Made by a program: the position numbers and the translations under genes. Positions 1 through 9,194 of a stretch of DNA of 64,000 nt are shown one piece after another. Numbering within the stretch: the first letter of the stretch is position 1; every line of letters starts with the position of its first letter. The notes below the pieces were generated by a model that saw only the letters and a list, made by a program, of their open reading frames with translations, was not told where the DNA came from and did not search any database. The DNA comes from Paracoccaceae bacterium (GTDB lineage Bacteria > Pseudomonadota > Alphaproteobacteria > Rhodobacterales > Rhodobacteraceae): positions 62,001-126,000 of the forward strand of contig JANQRE010000013.1 of assembly GCA_028284705.1 (NCBI GenBank). Reading direction: 5' to 3'.

Positions 1-1
1 T

Positions 2-985
2 GTTCTGGAAGCTGTGGGCGTGACCGCTGATGCCGCTGACGATTATGGCTATGCCTCGACCGGTTCGGACTTCTTCTTCCAGTTGATGTTCTGTGCCGCG
101 ACGGCTTCCATCGTGTCCGGTGCGCTTGCGGAACGTATCAAGCTCTGGCCGTTCCTGATCTTCACCATCGTTCTGACCGGCATCATCTACCCGATCCAGG
201 CCTCCTGGAAATGGGGCGGTGGTTTCCTCGACGCGATGGGCTTCCTCGATTTCGCAGGCTCCACTGTGGTGCACTCTGTGGGTGGCTGGGCTGCGCTGAC
301 CGGTGCGATCATTCTCGGACCGCGTCTTGGCAAGTATAAAGACGGTCGCGTGAACCCGATGCCCGGTTCGAACCTGGCCTTGGCCACGCTCGGCACATTC
401 ATCTTGTGGATGGGCTGGTTCGGCTTCAACGGCGGTTCGCAGCTTGCCATGGGCTCTGTCGGTGATGTCGCGGACGTTTCCCGCATCTTCTCCAACACCA
501 ACGCTGCGGCTGCGGGTGGGGCGATTGCTGCGCTGATCCTGACGCAGGTGATGTATCGCAAGCCGGACCTGACGATGATCCTCAACGGTGCGCTGGCCGG
601 TCTTGTCTCGATCACCGCTGAGCCTCTGACACCGACACTGGGTGTTGCCACGCTGATCGGTGCTGTCGGCGGTGTGATCGTGGTCTTCGCGGTGCCGATG
701 CTCGACAAGTTCAAGATCGATGATGTGGTCGGTGCGATCCCGGTTCACCTGATTGCCGGTATCTGGGGCACCATCGCGGTGGTCTTCACCAATGGCGATG
801 CAAGCCTCGGCACGCAGCTCTACTCGATCCTTGTTGTCGGCATCTTCGTGGTCGTGACCTCGGGCGTGCTCTGGTACATCCTGAAGCTTGTCATGGGCAT
901 CCGGGTCTCCGAAGAGAACGAGATCAACGGGCTCGACACCACCGAGCTTGGCATGGAAGCCTATCCCGACTTCTCGAAAGGCTGA
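2..985 (+). CDS. amt: Ammonium transporter Amt, C-terminal part (5' end outside window)
   Basis: Inner-membrane channel protein that takes up ammonium. The reading frame is open from the first bases of the window, so the true start and the first transmembrane helices lie upstream; only about 327 residues are visible. Both pore histidines of the family can be placed: one in VVHSVGGW and one in PVHLIAGIWG. Several hydrophobic helices follow each other, and the short polar tail ending in YPDFSKG is the cytoplasmic C terminus that in this family contacts the PII protein GlnK. A glnK gene would be expected just upstream, but that cannot be seen. A strong terminator follows, so this is the last gene of its unit. 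Family assignment is secure; the substrate is taken from the family. Confidence 0.95.
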   Translation, partial: VLEAVGVTADAADDYGYASTGSDFFFQLMFCAATASIVSGALAERIKLWPFLIFTIVLTGIIYPIQASWKWGGGFLDAMGFLDFAGSTVVHSVGGWAALTGAIILGPRLGKYKDGRVNPMPGSNLALATLGTFILWMGWFGFNGGSQLAMGSVGDVADVSRIFSNTNAAAAGGAIAALILTQVMYRKPDLTMILNGALAGLVSITAEPLTPTLGVATLIGAVGGVIVVFAVPMLDKFKIDDVVGAIPVHLIAGIWGTIAVVFTNGDASLGTQLYSILVVGIFVVVTSGVLWYILKLVMGIRVSEENEINGLDTTELGMEAYPDFSKG

Positions 986-1020
986 TAGCTCTCTCCCTGA
1001 CTTGTCAGTCTTTAACTTGA

Positions 1021-1048
1021 CCCGGGCCGTCACTGGCCCGGGTTTTTT
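1021..1048 (+). terminator. Intrinsic terminator after amt
   Basis: An 8-bp perfect GC stem (CCCGGGCC / GGCCCGGG) with a 6-nt loop is followed by six T residues. It lies 35 nt after the amt stop codon. Confidence 0.93.
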
Positions 1049-1131
1049 GATTTGATACCTCTCGACACTCCGCGCTAGGTTCCCGCGAGGCAGGCCCGAA
1101 CGGGCTTAAAGAGCAGTTGAGGTACATAAAT

Positions 1132-1752
1132 ATGCAGGCCAATCGACGTCGCTTCATGGCGCTGGGTGCGATGAGTTTTGTCGCGGCGTGCGCTAATCCC
1201 GGCGACGTGACGGCGACCCGGGATGACAGCGCGGAGATAGAGACGCTCGCCGCAGCGATCAAACGGCTGAACGGTCTGATTGATCCGGCTGAAGCCGACC
1301 GCGCTGCGAAGATTGCTTACAACTACACGCAGACGCTGGCGATTTCCTACCAGATCGAGGACCCGCCGCTGATCCACAACATCAAGGTCAATAACGGGGA
1401 GAAACCGCGTGGGCTTTGCTGGCATTGGGCCGAGGATATGGAGAAGCGGCTGGCGCGTGAGAATTTCCAAACACTGGATCTGCACCGGGCGATTGCCAAT
1501 GCGTTCAACCGGGTCCTGATCGATCATTCGACGGTTATTGTGAGCGGTCCCGGTGACACGATGCAGGATGGCATTGTCATCGACCCGTGGCGCTACGGGG
1601 GAACCTTGTTCTGGGCGCCGTTTTTCGAGGACACCCGCTACACCTGGGTTCGGCGCGAAGACGTGTTCGCGCGCAAGATCGAAATCCTGCGCCGGAAGGG
1701 GGAACTGCCCGGAGCCACCGATCCGTCGACCGAGCCTTTGCCGGTGCCCTAA
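1132..1752 (+). CDS. Secreted hypothetical protein with Tat-like/lipoprotein signal
   Basis: I do not recognise a named family. I chose the ATG at 1132, about 10 nt after TTGAGG, rather than an in-frame TTG at 1117. The N terminus reads MQANRRRFMALGAMSFVAAC: an arginine-rich start, a hydrophobic stretch and a cysteine in a lipobox-like setting (FVAAC), so export as a lipoprotein is likely, possibly by the Tat route. The mature part of about 185 residues has a conserved-looking core with GLCWHWAED and a DPWRYGG motif, which suggests a folded globular domain. It stands alone between the amt terminator and the convergent trxA gene. Confidence 0.7.
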   Translation: MQANRRRFMALGAMSFVAACANPGDVTATRDDSAEIETLAAAIKRLNGLIDPAEADRAAKIAYNYTQTLAISYQIEDPPLIHNIKVNNGEKPRGLCWHWAEDMEKRLARENFQTLDLHRAIANAFNRVLIDHSTVIVSGPGDTMQDGIVIDPWRYGGTLFWAPFFEDTRYTWVRREDVFARKIEILRRKGELPGATDPSTEPLPVP

Positions 1753-1771
1753 AAAGAGAAAACGGCATAAG

Positions 1772-1798
1772 AAAACCCCGCCGGAAGGTCGGGCGAGG
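1772..1798 (-). terminator. Intrinsic terminator of the trxA unit
   Basis: Read on the minus strand, CCTCGCC and GGCGGGG form a 7-bp stem (one G-U pair) followed by TTTTC. It lies about 60 nt past the trxA stop codon and faces the convergent gene at 1132-1752. Confidence 0.7.
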
Positions 1799-1856
1799 TT
1801 TGCTATATTTTGCCCTTCGGGAGTCTGCGATTTGCTACAAAATGGAGCAAAAGGGC

Positions 1857-2177
1857 TTAGACGGCCTCGTCGATCCAGCTTTGCAGAGCCGCTTTCGGAG
1901 CCGCACCAACCTTGTTGGAGACGACCTCGCCATCCTTGAACATGAACAGCGCCGGAATGCCACGTACGCCCATCTGAGCCGGTGAATTCGGGTTCTCGTC
2001 CACGTTCACTTTGACGATTTTCACCTTGCCTTCGTACTCGGCGGAAAGCTCCTCAAGTGCGGGGCCGATCTGTTTACACGGGCCACACCACTCCGCCCAG
2101 AAATCCACGACGACGGGCACGTCGGAATTGCGGACTTCGGCATCAAAAGTGTCGTCAGTGACGGGGACTGTGGCCAT
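1857..2177 (-). CDS. trxA: Thioredoxin
   Basis: Small cytoplasmic dithiol-disulfide oxidoreductase that keeps protein thiols reduced with electrons from thioredoxin reductase. The protein has 106 residues, the usual length. The active site WCGPCK lies in [14 protein letters not shown] and the cis-proline loop is RGIPALFMF. The start is supported by GGAGGG 6-7 nt upstream. It lies 66 nt downstream of addA on the same strand and is followed by a terminator. It can therefore be the last gene of the long regB-addA unit or use its own promoter in the short gap. Confidence 0.97.
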   Translation of the reverse strand: MATVPVTDDTFDAEVRNSDVPVVVDFWAEWCGPCKQIGPALEELSAEYEGKVKIVKVNVDENPNSPAQMGVRGIPALFMFKDGEVVSNKVGAAPKAALQSWIDEAV

Positions 2178-2243
2178 GGGGAACCCTCCGATATGGCGTG
2201 AAATTTTGTCAGTGGCAGAACGTATGTACGGATTGGGCCGAGG

Positions 2244-5200
2244 TCAAGATGTATGGGTTGATTGCAAGGCCTCCCTCACGATCTCGTGTGGCAACTCCAT
2301 GAGTTGCCGGGTTTCGGTCCAGAGGATTCCGGTGCGAATCCGGTGGTTTGGACAAATTTGCGTTAGCGCCGCGGCGTAAGCGCCCATCTGGCGGAGCAAC
2401 CCCTCCGGCGTGTTTTCGGCCGCGTCCGGGACGATGCGATTCGTCTTGTAATCGATGGCGAAGACCTCCTCGTCAGTGACGATGAGACGGTCGATTGCAC
2501 CCGTGATGCGGCGGTCATTGAGGTCGGGCAATATGGCCGTGATCGACACCTCACTGAGACTTCGGGGGCCAAAGACCTGCGCCAATTGCGGGTCTGTCAG
2601 AAGGGTGGAGACATGGTCGAGCATATCCGCCCGCTCCGCCTCATCGACATGCGAAAGCAGGTCCTGCGCTGCAAGAGGCCAGGCCGCCGGCGGCGTTCCG
2701 GGCAAGTGTTCAAGCAGGAGATGGATCGCTGTGCCACGTGCCTTGGCGGCCTCCGCATCGAGGCCAGTCTCCGGCTCGCCGGGGCAGATTTTTGCGCCGG
2801 GCAATTCGGAGGGCGAAAGCGGTTTCTCAGGGGCTTTGTGGGCTGGCACGGGGGTCGCGAGCCAGTCGGGAGTGGGTATTTCTTTAGGTGTTTCAGAGGT
2901 TTCCTCGGGGTTACCATCTGCGGGCCAGTCGCCATTTTCGAGCCGCAGGCCGCCACCATCGGCAAGTGTGTGTGCTCCTGCGGCAGCCATGCCCGCTTGC
3001 ACCAGTGGATACCAGCCGTCCTTGTCGGGCTTGGGCTCTTTGCCGGAGCCGCAGAGGATCAACCAGCTCTCCGCCCGGGTCATGGCGACATAGAGGAGCC
3101 GGGCGCGTTCCTCGGCGTCGCGAGTACGCCGGGCGTCTTCTGCCGCGCGCTGGGCGGCAGGTTGCGCGTCCGTGCGGGCCTTGCGATGGGCGTGACCGTT
3201 GATGGTGAGGATATCGGCGAAGGAGCGGTCCGTTCGGTCGCCGGTGTCGGGCAGAATGACGATGGGCGCCTCAAGCCCCTTCGCGCCATGCACCGTCATC
3301 ACGCGGATACGGTCTTGGGAGGCGTCCATCTGGCGTTTGATTTCGACCTCTTCCGAGGCCAGCCAGGTCAGAAATCCAGTGAGACTGGGGATTGCGCTTT
3401 GTTCATAGGTGAGGGCCTGCTGGAGCAGCGCCTCGATGCCTTCCTCGGCCTCTTCACCGAGGCGGGAGATCAGCTTTTTACGCAAACCGTGTCGGGTCAG
3501 CGCGCGGTCGAGCAGTTCATAGGGGCGCAGGAAATCGGCCTGTCCGCGCAGGTCTTGCAGGATTGCGTAAATCTCGGGGTGGGTCTGTTCTTCTTCTTCC
3601 AGGCGCTGCCGCAGGAATTTGTCACCGCGGCCATGAGCGAGCCGGAAGAGCGCGTCTTCCGATAGCCCACCGATAGGTGAACGCAGGATCGCGGCGAGCG
3701 ACAGATCGTCCTCGGGCGTCGCGATATAGGAGAGAAGTGTCGAGAGGTCTTTCACGCCCAGCTCCGCCCCGATGCGCAAGCGATCCGCCCCGGCCATCGG
3801 CAGGTTGCGGGATTTGCAGGCGCGGATGATCTCGTGGAAGAGGGCGGAGCGGCGCTGCACGAGGATCAGGAAATCGCCTGCCGTGATGGCGCGGGTTTTG
3901 AGTGTCAGTGCGCCATTCTCAAACACCTCTTGGGTGATCTGACCGTGGGCGAGGCGGTCGGCGATGAAATCGGCGATCCGGTCGGCCAATTGCACGGTAT
4001 GGTGATCGTCCGAGACCACATCGATGGGGTCGAACCACTCCTTCGGTTCGGGTTTTTCGGGCGGTGATATCCAGGGCCAGAGATCGACGCGCCCCGGTTG
4101 CGCGCCTTTGAACGGGATATGGGCCACTCCGTCGCCCATGCCTTTGGCCAGATCGCCTTGGAAGGTTTCGTCCACGAGCCGCAAGATCGCCGATGAAGAG
4201 CGAAAGGAGTGCTGCAACTCGCGTCGGGCGAGGCGTTGGTCGACATCCGACAAGGCGCCGTCGAAATAGTCCCGCATCCGGGCAAAGCCATCGGGGTCGG
4301 CGCCCTGGAAGGAGTAGATCGACTGCTTTTGATCGCCGACCACGAAGATCGTGCGGGGTGTGTCAGACCGCGAGGTTTCGCCGGACGTGAACTCATCTGC
4401 GAGCAGGCGCACCACCTCCCATTGATCGGGCGAGGTGTCCTGCGCTTCGTCGACAAGGATGTGGTCGATGCCGCCATCGAGCCGGTAGAGCACCCAAGCC
4501 GCGACGCCGGGGTTGGACAAAAGTCCGCGCGCCCGGGCGATCAGGTCGTCAAAATCGAGCCACCCGGCCTGGGCCTTGGCGGCATCGATGCGCGGCAGGA
4601 ACTCTTCAGCGAACCGGTGCAGAGCCACGGTCCGGTTGAAAGCGGCGAGGGCGAGACGGGTCTCGCGGGCCTCGGCCACACGGGCTCGCAGAGCGTCGAA
4701 CTCTTCGAAATCCTGCCCGAGCAGGGTGGCAGTGGCCTTGGTTGGCGGCGTCGACTTTGGCGAGAACGGGAGTTTGGCGGTTTTGCCGGTGAGGCAAAGC
4801 GGCTCCAGCGCCTCAAGCGTCGCCAAGCTGGGGGTCGTCAGGTCTAGGGCTGCCAGGTTCTCACCGAGCTTTTGATCGGTGGAACTGCCTTGCGCCAAGA
4901 CCGGGATCATGCGTGCGATCAGATCGGCTTCGTTGCCAAGGAACACCTCGCTGATCAGCCCCTCCTCCGAAGCGCCGGGGGCAAGGTTCAGATCGGCGCG
5001 CAGGTCGGCCTCGGAAGTGTTCTGGAAAGCATCGCGATTGGCGGCGATTTCGGCTGCGAAACGGGTTGGGTCATCGGTCGGGAATTGCTCGGCCACCGAC
5101 GTGAACAGCTCCGGCGCGTCGTTGGCCAGATCGTCCAGCACCTCGGCGATCAGAGCGGCGGAGGCGCGATCATCCATCTCGCGGAAAGCCGGGGAGACGG

Positions 5201-5618
5201 CGGCCTCCAGCGGGAAGCGCCGCAGAAGCGCGGCGCAGAAGGAGTGGATGGTCTGGATTTTCAACCCGCCGGGCGCTTCGATGGCCTTGGCAAAGAGACG
5301 GCGGGCCTCGCGCAAAGTCGTGGGGTCTGTGCGAACCCCATCGGGCTGCAGGAGCGCGAGGCTCTCGGTGAGGTCCGCGTCCGGCATCATCGACCAGGCC
5401 GAGAGGCGCCCGAACAGGCGGTTCTGCATCTCGCTGGCGGCGGCCTTGGTGTAGGTGAGGCAGAGGATTTTCTCAGGCGCCACACCTTGCAGCAAAAGCA
5501 AGGCCACGCGGTCGGTGAGCACACGCGTCTTGCCGGAGCCTGCATTGGCCGACAGCCATGTCGAGCGGGCCGGATCGGCTGCGGCGATCTGGGCCAGGGT
5601 TGCGGCGTCGTGGGTCAT
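2244..5618 (-). CDS. addA: Double-strand break repair helicase-nuclease AddA
   Basis: AddA is the UvrD-type helicase and nuclease subunit of AddAB, which resects DNA double-strand breaks for RecA loading in the cytoplasm. In 1124 residues one sees Walker A in NAGSGKTRVLTDR near the N terminus, the helicase motif DEAQDTSPDQW, VVGDQKQSIYSFQGADP (motif III), VMTVHGAKGLEAPIV and a late motif LLYVAMTRAE, and a C-terminal RecB-family nuclease with FAIDYKTNR. The start at 5618 (MTHDAATLAQ) overlaps the addB stop codon in an ATGA, so translation is coupled. A longer frame to 5660 exists but runs into addB and lacks a reason for use. Confidence 0.97.
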   Translation of the reverse strand: MTHDAATLAQIAAADPARSTWLSANAGSGKTRVLTDRVALLLLQGVAPEKILCLTYTKAAASEMQNRLFGRLSAWSMMPDADLTESLALLQPDGVRTDPTTLREARRLFAKAIEAPGGLKIQTIHSFCAALLRRFPLEAAVSPAFREMDDRASAALIAEVLDDLANDAPELFTSVAEQFPTDDPTRFAAEIAANRDAFQNTSEADLRADLNLAPGASEEGLISEVFLGNEADLIARMIPVLAQGSSTDQKLGENLAALDLTTPSLATLEALEPLCLTGKTAKLPFSPKSTPPTKATATLLGQDFEEFDALRARVAEARETRLALAAFNRTVALHRFAEEFLPRIDAAKAQAGWLDFDDLIARARGLLSNPGVAAWVLYRLDGGIDHILVDEAQDTSPDQWEVVRLLADEFTSGETSRSDTPRTIFVVGDQKQSIYSFQGADPDGFARMRDYFDGALSDVDQRLARRELQHSFRSSSAILRLVDETFQGDLAKGMGDGVAHIPFKGAQPGRVDLWPWISPPEKPEPKEWFDPIDVVSDDHHTVQLADRIADFIADRLAHGQITQEVFENGALTLKTRAITAGDFLILVQRRSALFHEIIRACKSRNLPMAGADRLRIGAELGVKDLSTLLSYIATPEDDLSLAAILRSPIGGLSEDALFRLAHGRGDKFLRQRLEEEEQTHPEIYAILQDLRGQADFLRPYELLDRALTRHGLRKKLISRLGEEAEEGIEALLQQALTYEQSAIPSLTGFLTWLASEEVEIKRQMDASQDRIRVMTVHGAKGLEAPIVILPDTGDRTDRSFADILTINGHAHRKARTDAQPAAQRAAEDARRTRDAEERARLLYVAMTRAESWLILCGSGKEPKPDKDGWYPLVQAGMAAAGAHTLADGGGLRLENGDWPADGNPEETSETPKEIPTPDWLATPVPAHKAPEKPLSPSELPGAKICPGEPETGLDAEAAKARGTAIHLLLEHLPGTPPAAWPLAAQDLLSHVDEAERADMLDHVSTLLTDPQLAQVFGPRSLSEVSITAILPDLNDRRITGAIDRLIVTDEEVFAIDYKTNRIVPDAAENTPEGLLRQMGAYAAALTQICPNHRIRTGILWTETRQLMELPHEIVREALQSTHTS

Positions 5619-8515
5619 TGGCCGACCTTGGTCCGACGCGGCTCTTGCGTGGTATCCCATTCGCCGTAGCGGGCGAGGTGATCATAGGGTTGTTCCCATC
5701 GGTTTTCCTCCACTGCGCGCCGCGCGGGATAACCTTTGTCGGGGTCTTGGTAGGCGCTCAGAAGTGTCGTGAGATCGTCCCAGACACGCGCCAGATCATC
5801 CGGCGTGTAGTCGCGGATCGCCGCATGTGGTGCGGAGCCGATAAGAAGAAACCCCGCCTGATCGATTGCGGTTTTGCCGAGTTTGTCGAACCCGCCCTCG
5901 GCGGCAATCGCTGCCAAAAGCGGGAGTTGCTTGTTGAAATGATCCTCCTGCTTTTTCGTTGGCGCGCTGCCGGTTTTGTAATCATAGACCGACGCGCCAC
6001 CCGGGCCGATATCGATCCGATCAGCGCGGCCTTTCAGGGTGAAATCGAGGGTTGGGATGGAGCGCGCGCCGGTCTCTTCAAAGAAACGCGGGCTGGCGGT
6101 GATGCGTTGCGTGGTCTCCCAAGCGGCGAACCACTCTGCCGCGGGGCGAAAGCGCGAGAGCCAAAGCGCGCGGATGGCCGGGAAGTCGACCGTCTCGGAC
6201 AGGACCTGTTCCGCCGTCGCGATCAAGTCGGTGGCTGAGACGGAAGGATTGTCGGCGGTGGCTTTCACGAAGCGTTCCATCACCTTGTGCAAGGCGATCC
6301 CGCGATGGGCCGCCGTGGGTTCCGTGGTCAGGGGATCGAGCGGGGCGAGGCCCAAGATGTGACGCGCATAGATCGCGTAAGGGTCGCGGATCAGCCATTC
6401 GATTCGCGTGACATAGAGCTCTTTCGGGCGTGCGGGGACAGGCGGACAGGGGGCCGGGCGCGGCTCGGGGTCGCTTTGGGCGACATGTTCCAGCGCCAGC
6501 GCATGGGCGTGCCACAGCTGACCGCGGACGCGCATCTGTTTGAGCGCCGGGCGCCCGGTTTCGGGAAGACCGTCGAGGAGTGAGGTGAGGCGGTTCAGCC
6601 AGCGGGATGGCACCGTCTCCGCCTCCGCATCGCGTTTGGCGCGCGTGAGCAGGACTTCGGGCGCCATCAGACCCTGTTGGAAATCATGCGCACTGAGGCC
6701 GATCAGCCGCTCGGGCAAAAACAGTCCGGCCCTGGCGCGCATCTTGCGGTTGAGCCAAGGGTCGGGGGCTGGGGCTTCGGGCCAGATGCCTTCATTGAGG
6801 CCCGCCAGAATGACCAGATCGGCACCCTGCACGCGGGCCTCCAGCGTGCCCCAGATCATCAGGTCGGGATGCGGCGCGAGGGCGTTGCGGATTTCGCCGC
6901 GCGAAAGCATATCGCTTAAGATTTGCGCGTAATCGGCAGCGGTGACAAATCCCGCCTGCGGGGAGGCATCCGCGATGTCTTCGAGGCAGGTCAGTGTGGC
7001 GGTGACATCGTCGCCGGACCAGTCCGCGCCGGTCAGCATCCCCAAAAGCGTGCGATGCTGCGTGATCCAGTCGTTCAGCGTGGTGGCGGTGGTGTTCGCG
7101 TTTGCGTCGAGCCAAGTGCGCAGCGTCTTGAACCAGTCGGGGTCGGGCAGTTTGGAGCGTGTGTTCTCAGCCCAACGTCGCAGAGTTGCGGAGGTGATCT
7201 TTGCGGGACCGCCGCGCAGGAAGTTCAGTTCCAGATCGCGCGTGTGTTTCAAGTGCGGACCACGTTCACCGAAGCGCACTTGCGGGTGTTTCAGCAGCGT
7301 GAGGAGCTGCGCGGGATCCGGTGAGGTGCCAAGCAGCTCCGCCGTTTGCCGTGCGAGACGACCGGCGGGGGATTGTTGCAGCGGCGTTCCCGCGGAATCG
7401 TCGGGGATCAGATGCCATTGGTCGAGGGCCGCGGTGATCCGCCGGGTGAGCGTGCGGTCCGGGGTGATCACGGCGGCGCGTTTACCCTCGTTCAGTGCAG
7501 CACGTAGGCGGACCGCGATGGCGAGCGCTTCTTCGCGGGGTGTTTCGGCTTCGAGCAGGGACAGCTGGTCGGTGGCCTGTTGCAGGTTCGGCAGGTCGGG
7601 TCCTTCCTCGAGCCAGGCGTCGGTGATCGGCGCAGGGCGAAGGGCGAGAGAGACCAGGCGGGCGCGGGGCGTGTTGACGGGCAGCGTCTCCCAATCCTCA
7701 GTGTCGTTCGGGTCGAGACCTGCGTCACGCAGCAGTTTGTGCAGGCGAAACTGGGGATGGTCCTGCGCGTCCTCCGAGGCCAGCACGTCCCAGGCTTCGG
7801 GCGGCATATGAGGATCGAAGCCGGGCAGGATCACCGCGCCTTGGGGCAGGCGGGCGACGGCTTGCATCAAGAGTGCCGTGGTGCCGCGCGACCCGGTGGA
7901 GCCTGCGATCAGAATGGGGTGGCTCGGTGGATCGGTGCGCCATCTCGCGATCAGCGCTTCGACAACCGCGCGCTGGCGCGCCTCCGGGCTGGGGCGGGTG
8001 CTGTCATCGAAAAAGGGCGCGATGATCTCCAGAAACTTCACGGCCTGTTGCCAGTGATCGGCGTGCTCGGCGAGGTCCTGGTCGAGTACAGTTTCGAGGC
8101 TCACACCCTCGCCATGCATTTCGGCGATAAGGTCCGCGAGCGTGTCTGCGTGATCCAACGCGGTGTGCAGCGGGGCCAGATCGGGCTGTGCGGTCAGCAA
8201 TTGTTTGACCAATTGGCGCAGCTCGAGGCGGCGTTTCAGAGGGGCAATGGGCTGCGGCAATGTGGAGAGGCCGGGGCTAGCCGCAAGGTCGGTGATGAGA
8301 CGGATTTTGGGCAGTAGCGCCGTGCTGTTCTCGGTGAGGAGCGCGTGCAGACGGCGCTCCATCCGGCGGGTGTTGACGAAGATTTCCACCTGCGCTGTGG
8401 CCTCGGGCGGGTGCGCATCGAGGCGTGATCTCAGGCCTGTCACCAAAGCCTGCGGGAAATCTGCGCCCAAGGGAACGGTGAAAAACCGCGGCGTGTCGGA
8501 GGGCTCAAACATCAT
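5615..8515 (-). CDS. addB: Double-strand break repair protein AddB
   Basis: Partner subunit of AddA, with 966 residues. The C-terminal nuclease motif is visible as VYDYKTGSAPT. The N-terminal helicase-like part shows only a degenerate P-loop (AGSTGSRGTT), as is usual for alphaproteobacterial AddB, so AddA supplies the motor. The start ATGATG at 8515/8512 lies inside the 3' end of murU, overlapping it by 8-11 nt; longer in-frame starts up to 8566 would overlap more. The gene order murU-addB-addA is continuous, with no room for a promoter. Confidence 0.95.
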   Translation of the reverse strand: MMFEPSDTPRFFTVPLGADFPQALVTGLRSRLDAHPPEATAQVEIFVNTRRMERRLHALLTENSTALLPKIRLITDLAASPGLSTLPQPIAPLKRRLELRQLVKQLLTAQPDLAPLHTALDHADTLADLIAEMHGEGVSLETVLDQDLAEHADHWQQAVKFLEIIAPFFDDSTRPSPEARQRAVVEALIARWRTDPPSHPILIAGSTGSRGTTALLMQAVARLPQGAVILPGFDPHMPPEAWDVLASEDAQDHPQFRLHKLLRDAGLDPNDTEDWETLPVNTPRARLVSLALRPAPITDAWLEEGPDLPNLQQATDQLSLLEAETPREEALAIAVRLRAALNEGKRAAVITPDRTLTRRITAALDQWHLIPDDSAGTPLQQSPAGRLARQTAELLGTSPDPAQLLTLLKHPQVRFGERGPHLKHTRDLELNFLRGGPAKITSATLRRWAENTRSKLPDPDWFKTLRTWLDANANTTATTLNDWITQHRTLLGMLTGADWSGDDVTATLTCLEDIADASPQAGFVTAADYAQILSDMLSRGEIRNALAPHPDLMIWGTLEARVQGADLVILAGLNEGIWPEAPAPDPWLNRKMRARAGLFLPERLIGLSAHDFQQGLMAPEVLLTRAKRDAEAETVPSRWLNRLTSLLDGLPETGRPALKQMRVRGQLWHAHALALEHVAQSDPEPRPAPCPPVPARPKELYVTRIEWLIRDPYAIYARHILGLAPLDPLTTEPTAAHRGIALHKVMERFVKATADNPSVSATDLIATAEQVLSETVDFPAIRALWLSRFRPAAEWFAAWETTQRITASPRFFEETGARSIPTLDFTLKGRADRIDIGPGGASVYDYKTGSAPTKKQEDHFNKQLPLLAAIAAEGGFDKLGKTAIDQAGFLLIGSAPHAAIRDYTPDDLARVWDDLTTLLSAYQDPDKGYPARRAVEENRWEQPYDHLARYGEWDTTQEPRRTKVGQ

Positions 8516-9194
8516 GCGCCGCCAGCATGTTTTCGGCGAGCCGGATGCCCTCTGGCGTGCCCACATCGGCCCAACGGCCCGGGTAAATCATCCCATAGGC
8601 ACGGCCCGCAGCGATGGCATTGTCCCAGAGCACGTGGAGGGAAAAGACATCCTCGGGGTGGTCGCGCAAAACCTCGGTGCGGATGATCTGCGCGCCGGTG
8701 TAGGCCTCGCCGGTTTTGTCCTTGCAGATGCGCCCCTCAGCGTCCCGCACGAAACTTCCGTCGCGGGTGTAGCCGACGGTTTGGGAGAGTGGGACGAGCA
8801 TGAGCAGGGCATCCATCGTCGCGGGGTCCCAAGCCTCGGCGAGGAGCTTGAGCGGGTTCGGGCCTGCCCAGACGGCATCCGAATTCAGGGCGAAAATCGG
8901 GTCGGACCCTAGATGTGGCAGAGCGTTTTTGATGCCGCCGCCGGTATCGAGAATCTCCGGTGTCTCCTGGATCACCGTGCAGTTCTCGCGACCCGCGCAG
9001 TGATCGGCGATCTGGTCACCTAGGTAATGCGCGTTGATGACAGCCCGGGCGGAGACATCACCCACGATGTCCAGCGCGTGATCCAGAAGCGGGCGACCGG
9101 CCACCTCGATCAGGGGCTTGGGGCGGGTGTCCGTTAGAGGGCGCATGCGTGTGCCGAAGCCGGCGGCGAAAACCATGGCGGTGTGCGGGTTCAC
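8505..9194 (-). CDS. murU: N-acetylmuramate 1-phosphate uridylyltransferase MurU
   Basis: Nucleotidyltransferase that turns MurNAc-1-phosphate and UTP into UDP-MurNAc in the shortcut of peptidoglycan recycling, which bypasses fosfomycin-sensitive MurA. The 229-residue protein begins with the sugar-nucleotidyltransferase signature AAGFGTRMRPLTDTRPKPL, followed by a metal-binding-type aspartate region (ALNSDAVW). It overlaps amgK by four bases (ATGA), and the pairing with amgK is what separates MurU from other NTP-transferases such as RmlA or GalU. It is shorter than GlmU and lacks the acyltransferase domain. Confidence 0.9.
   Translation of the reverse strand: MNPHTAMVFAAGFGTRMRPLTDTRPKPLIEVAGRPLLDHALDIVGDVSARAVINAHYLGDQIADHCAGRENCTVIQETPEILDTGGGIKNALPHLGSDPIFALNSDAVWAGPNPLKLLAEAWDPATMDALLMLVPLSQTVGYTRDGSFVRDAEGRICKDKTGEAYTGAQIIRTEVLRDHPEDVFSLHVLWDNAIAAGRAYGMIYPGRWADVGTPEGIRLAENMLAAHDV

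Noticed and set aside
4209-5669. Several long plus-strand frames opposite addA
   Set aside because: Arginine/glycine-rich shadows caused by the third-position GC bias of addA.
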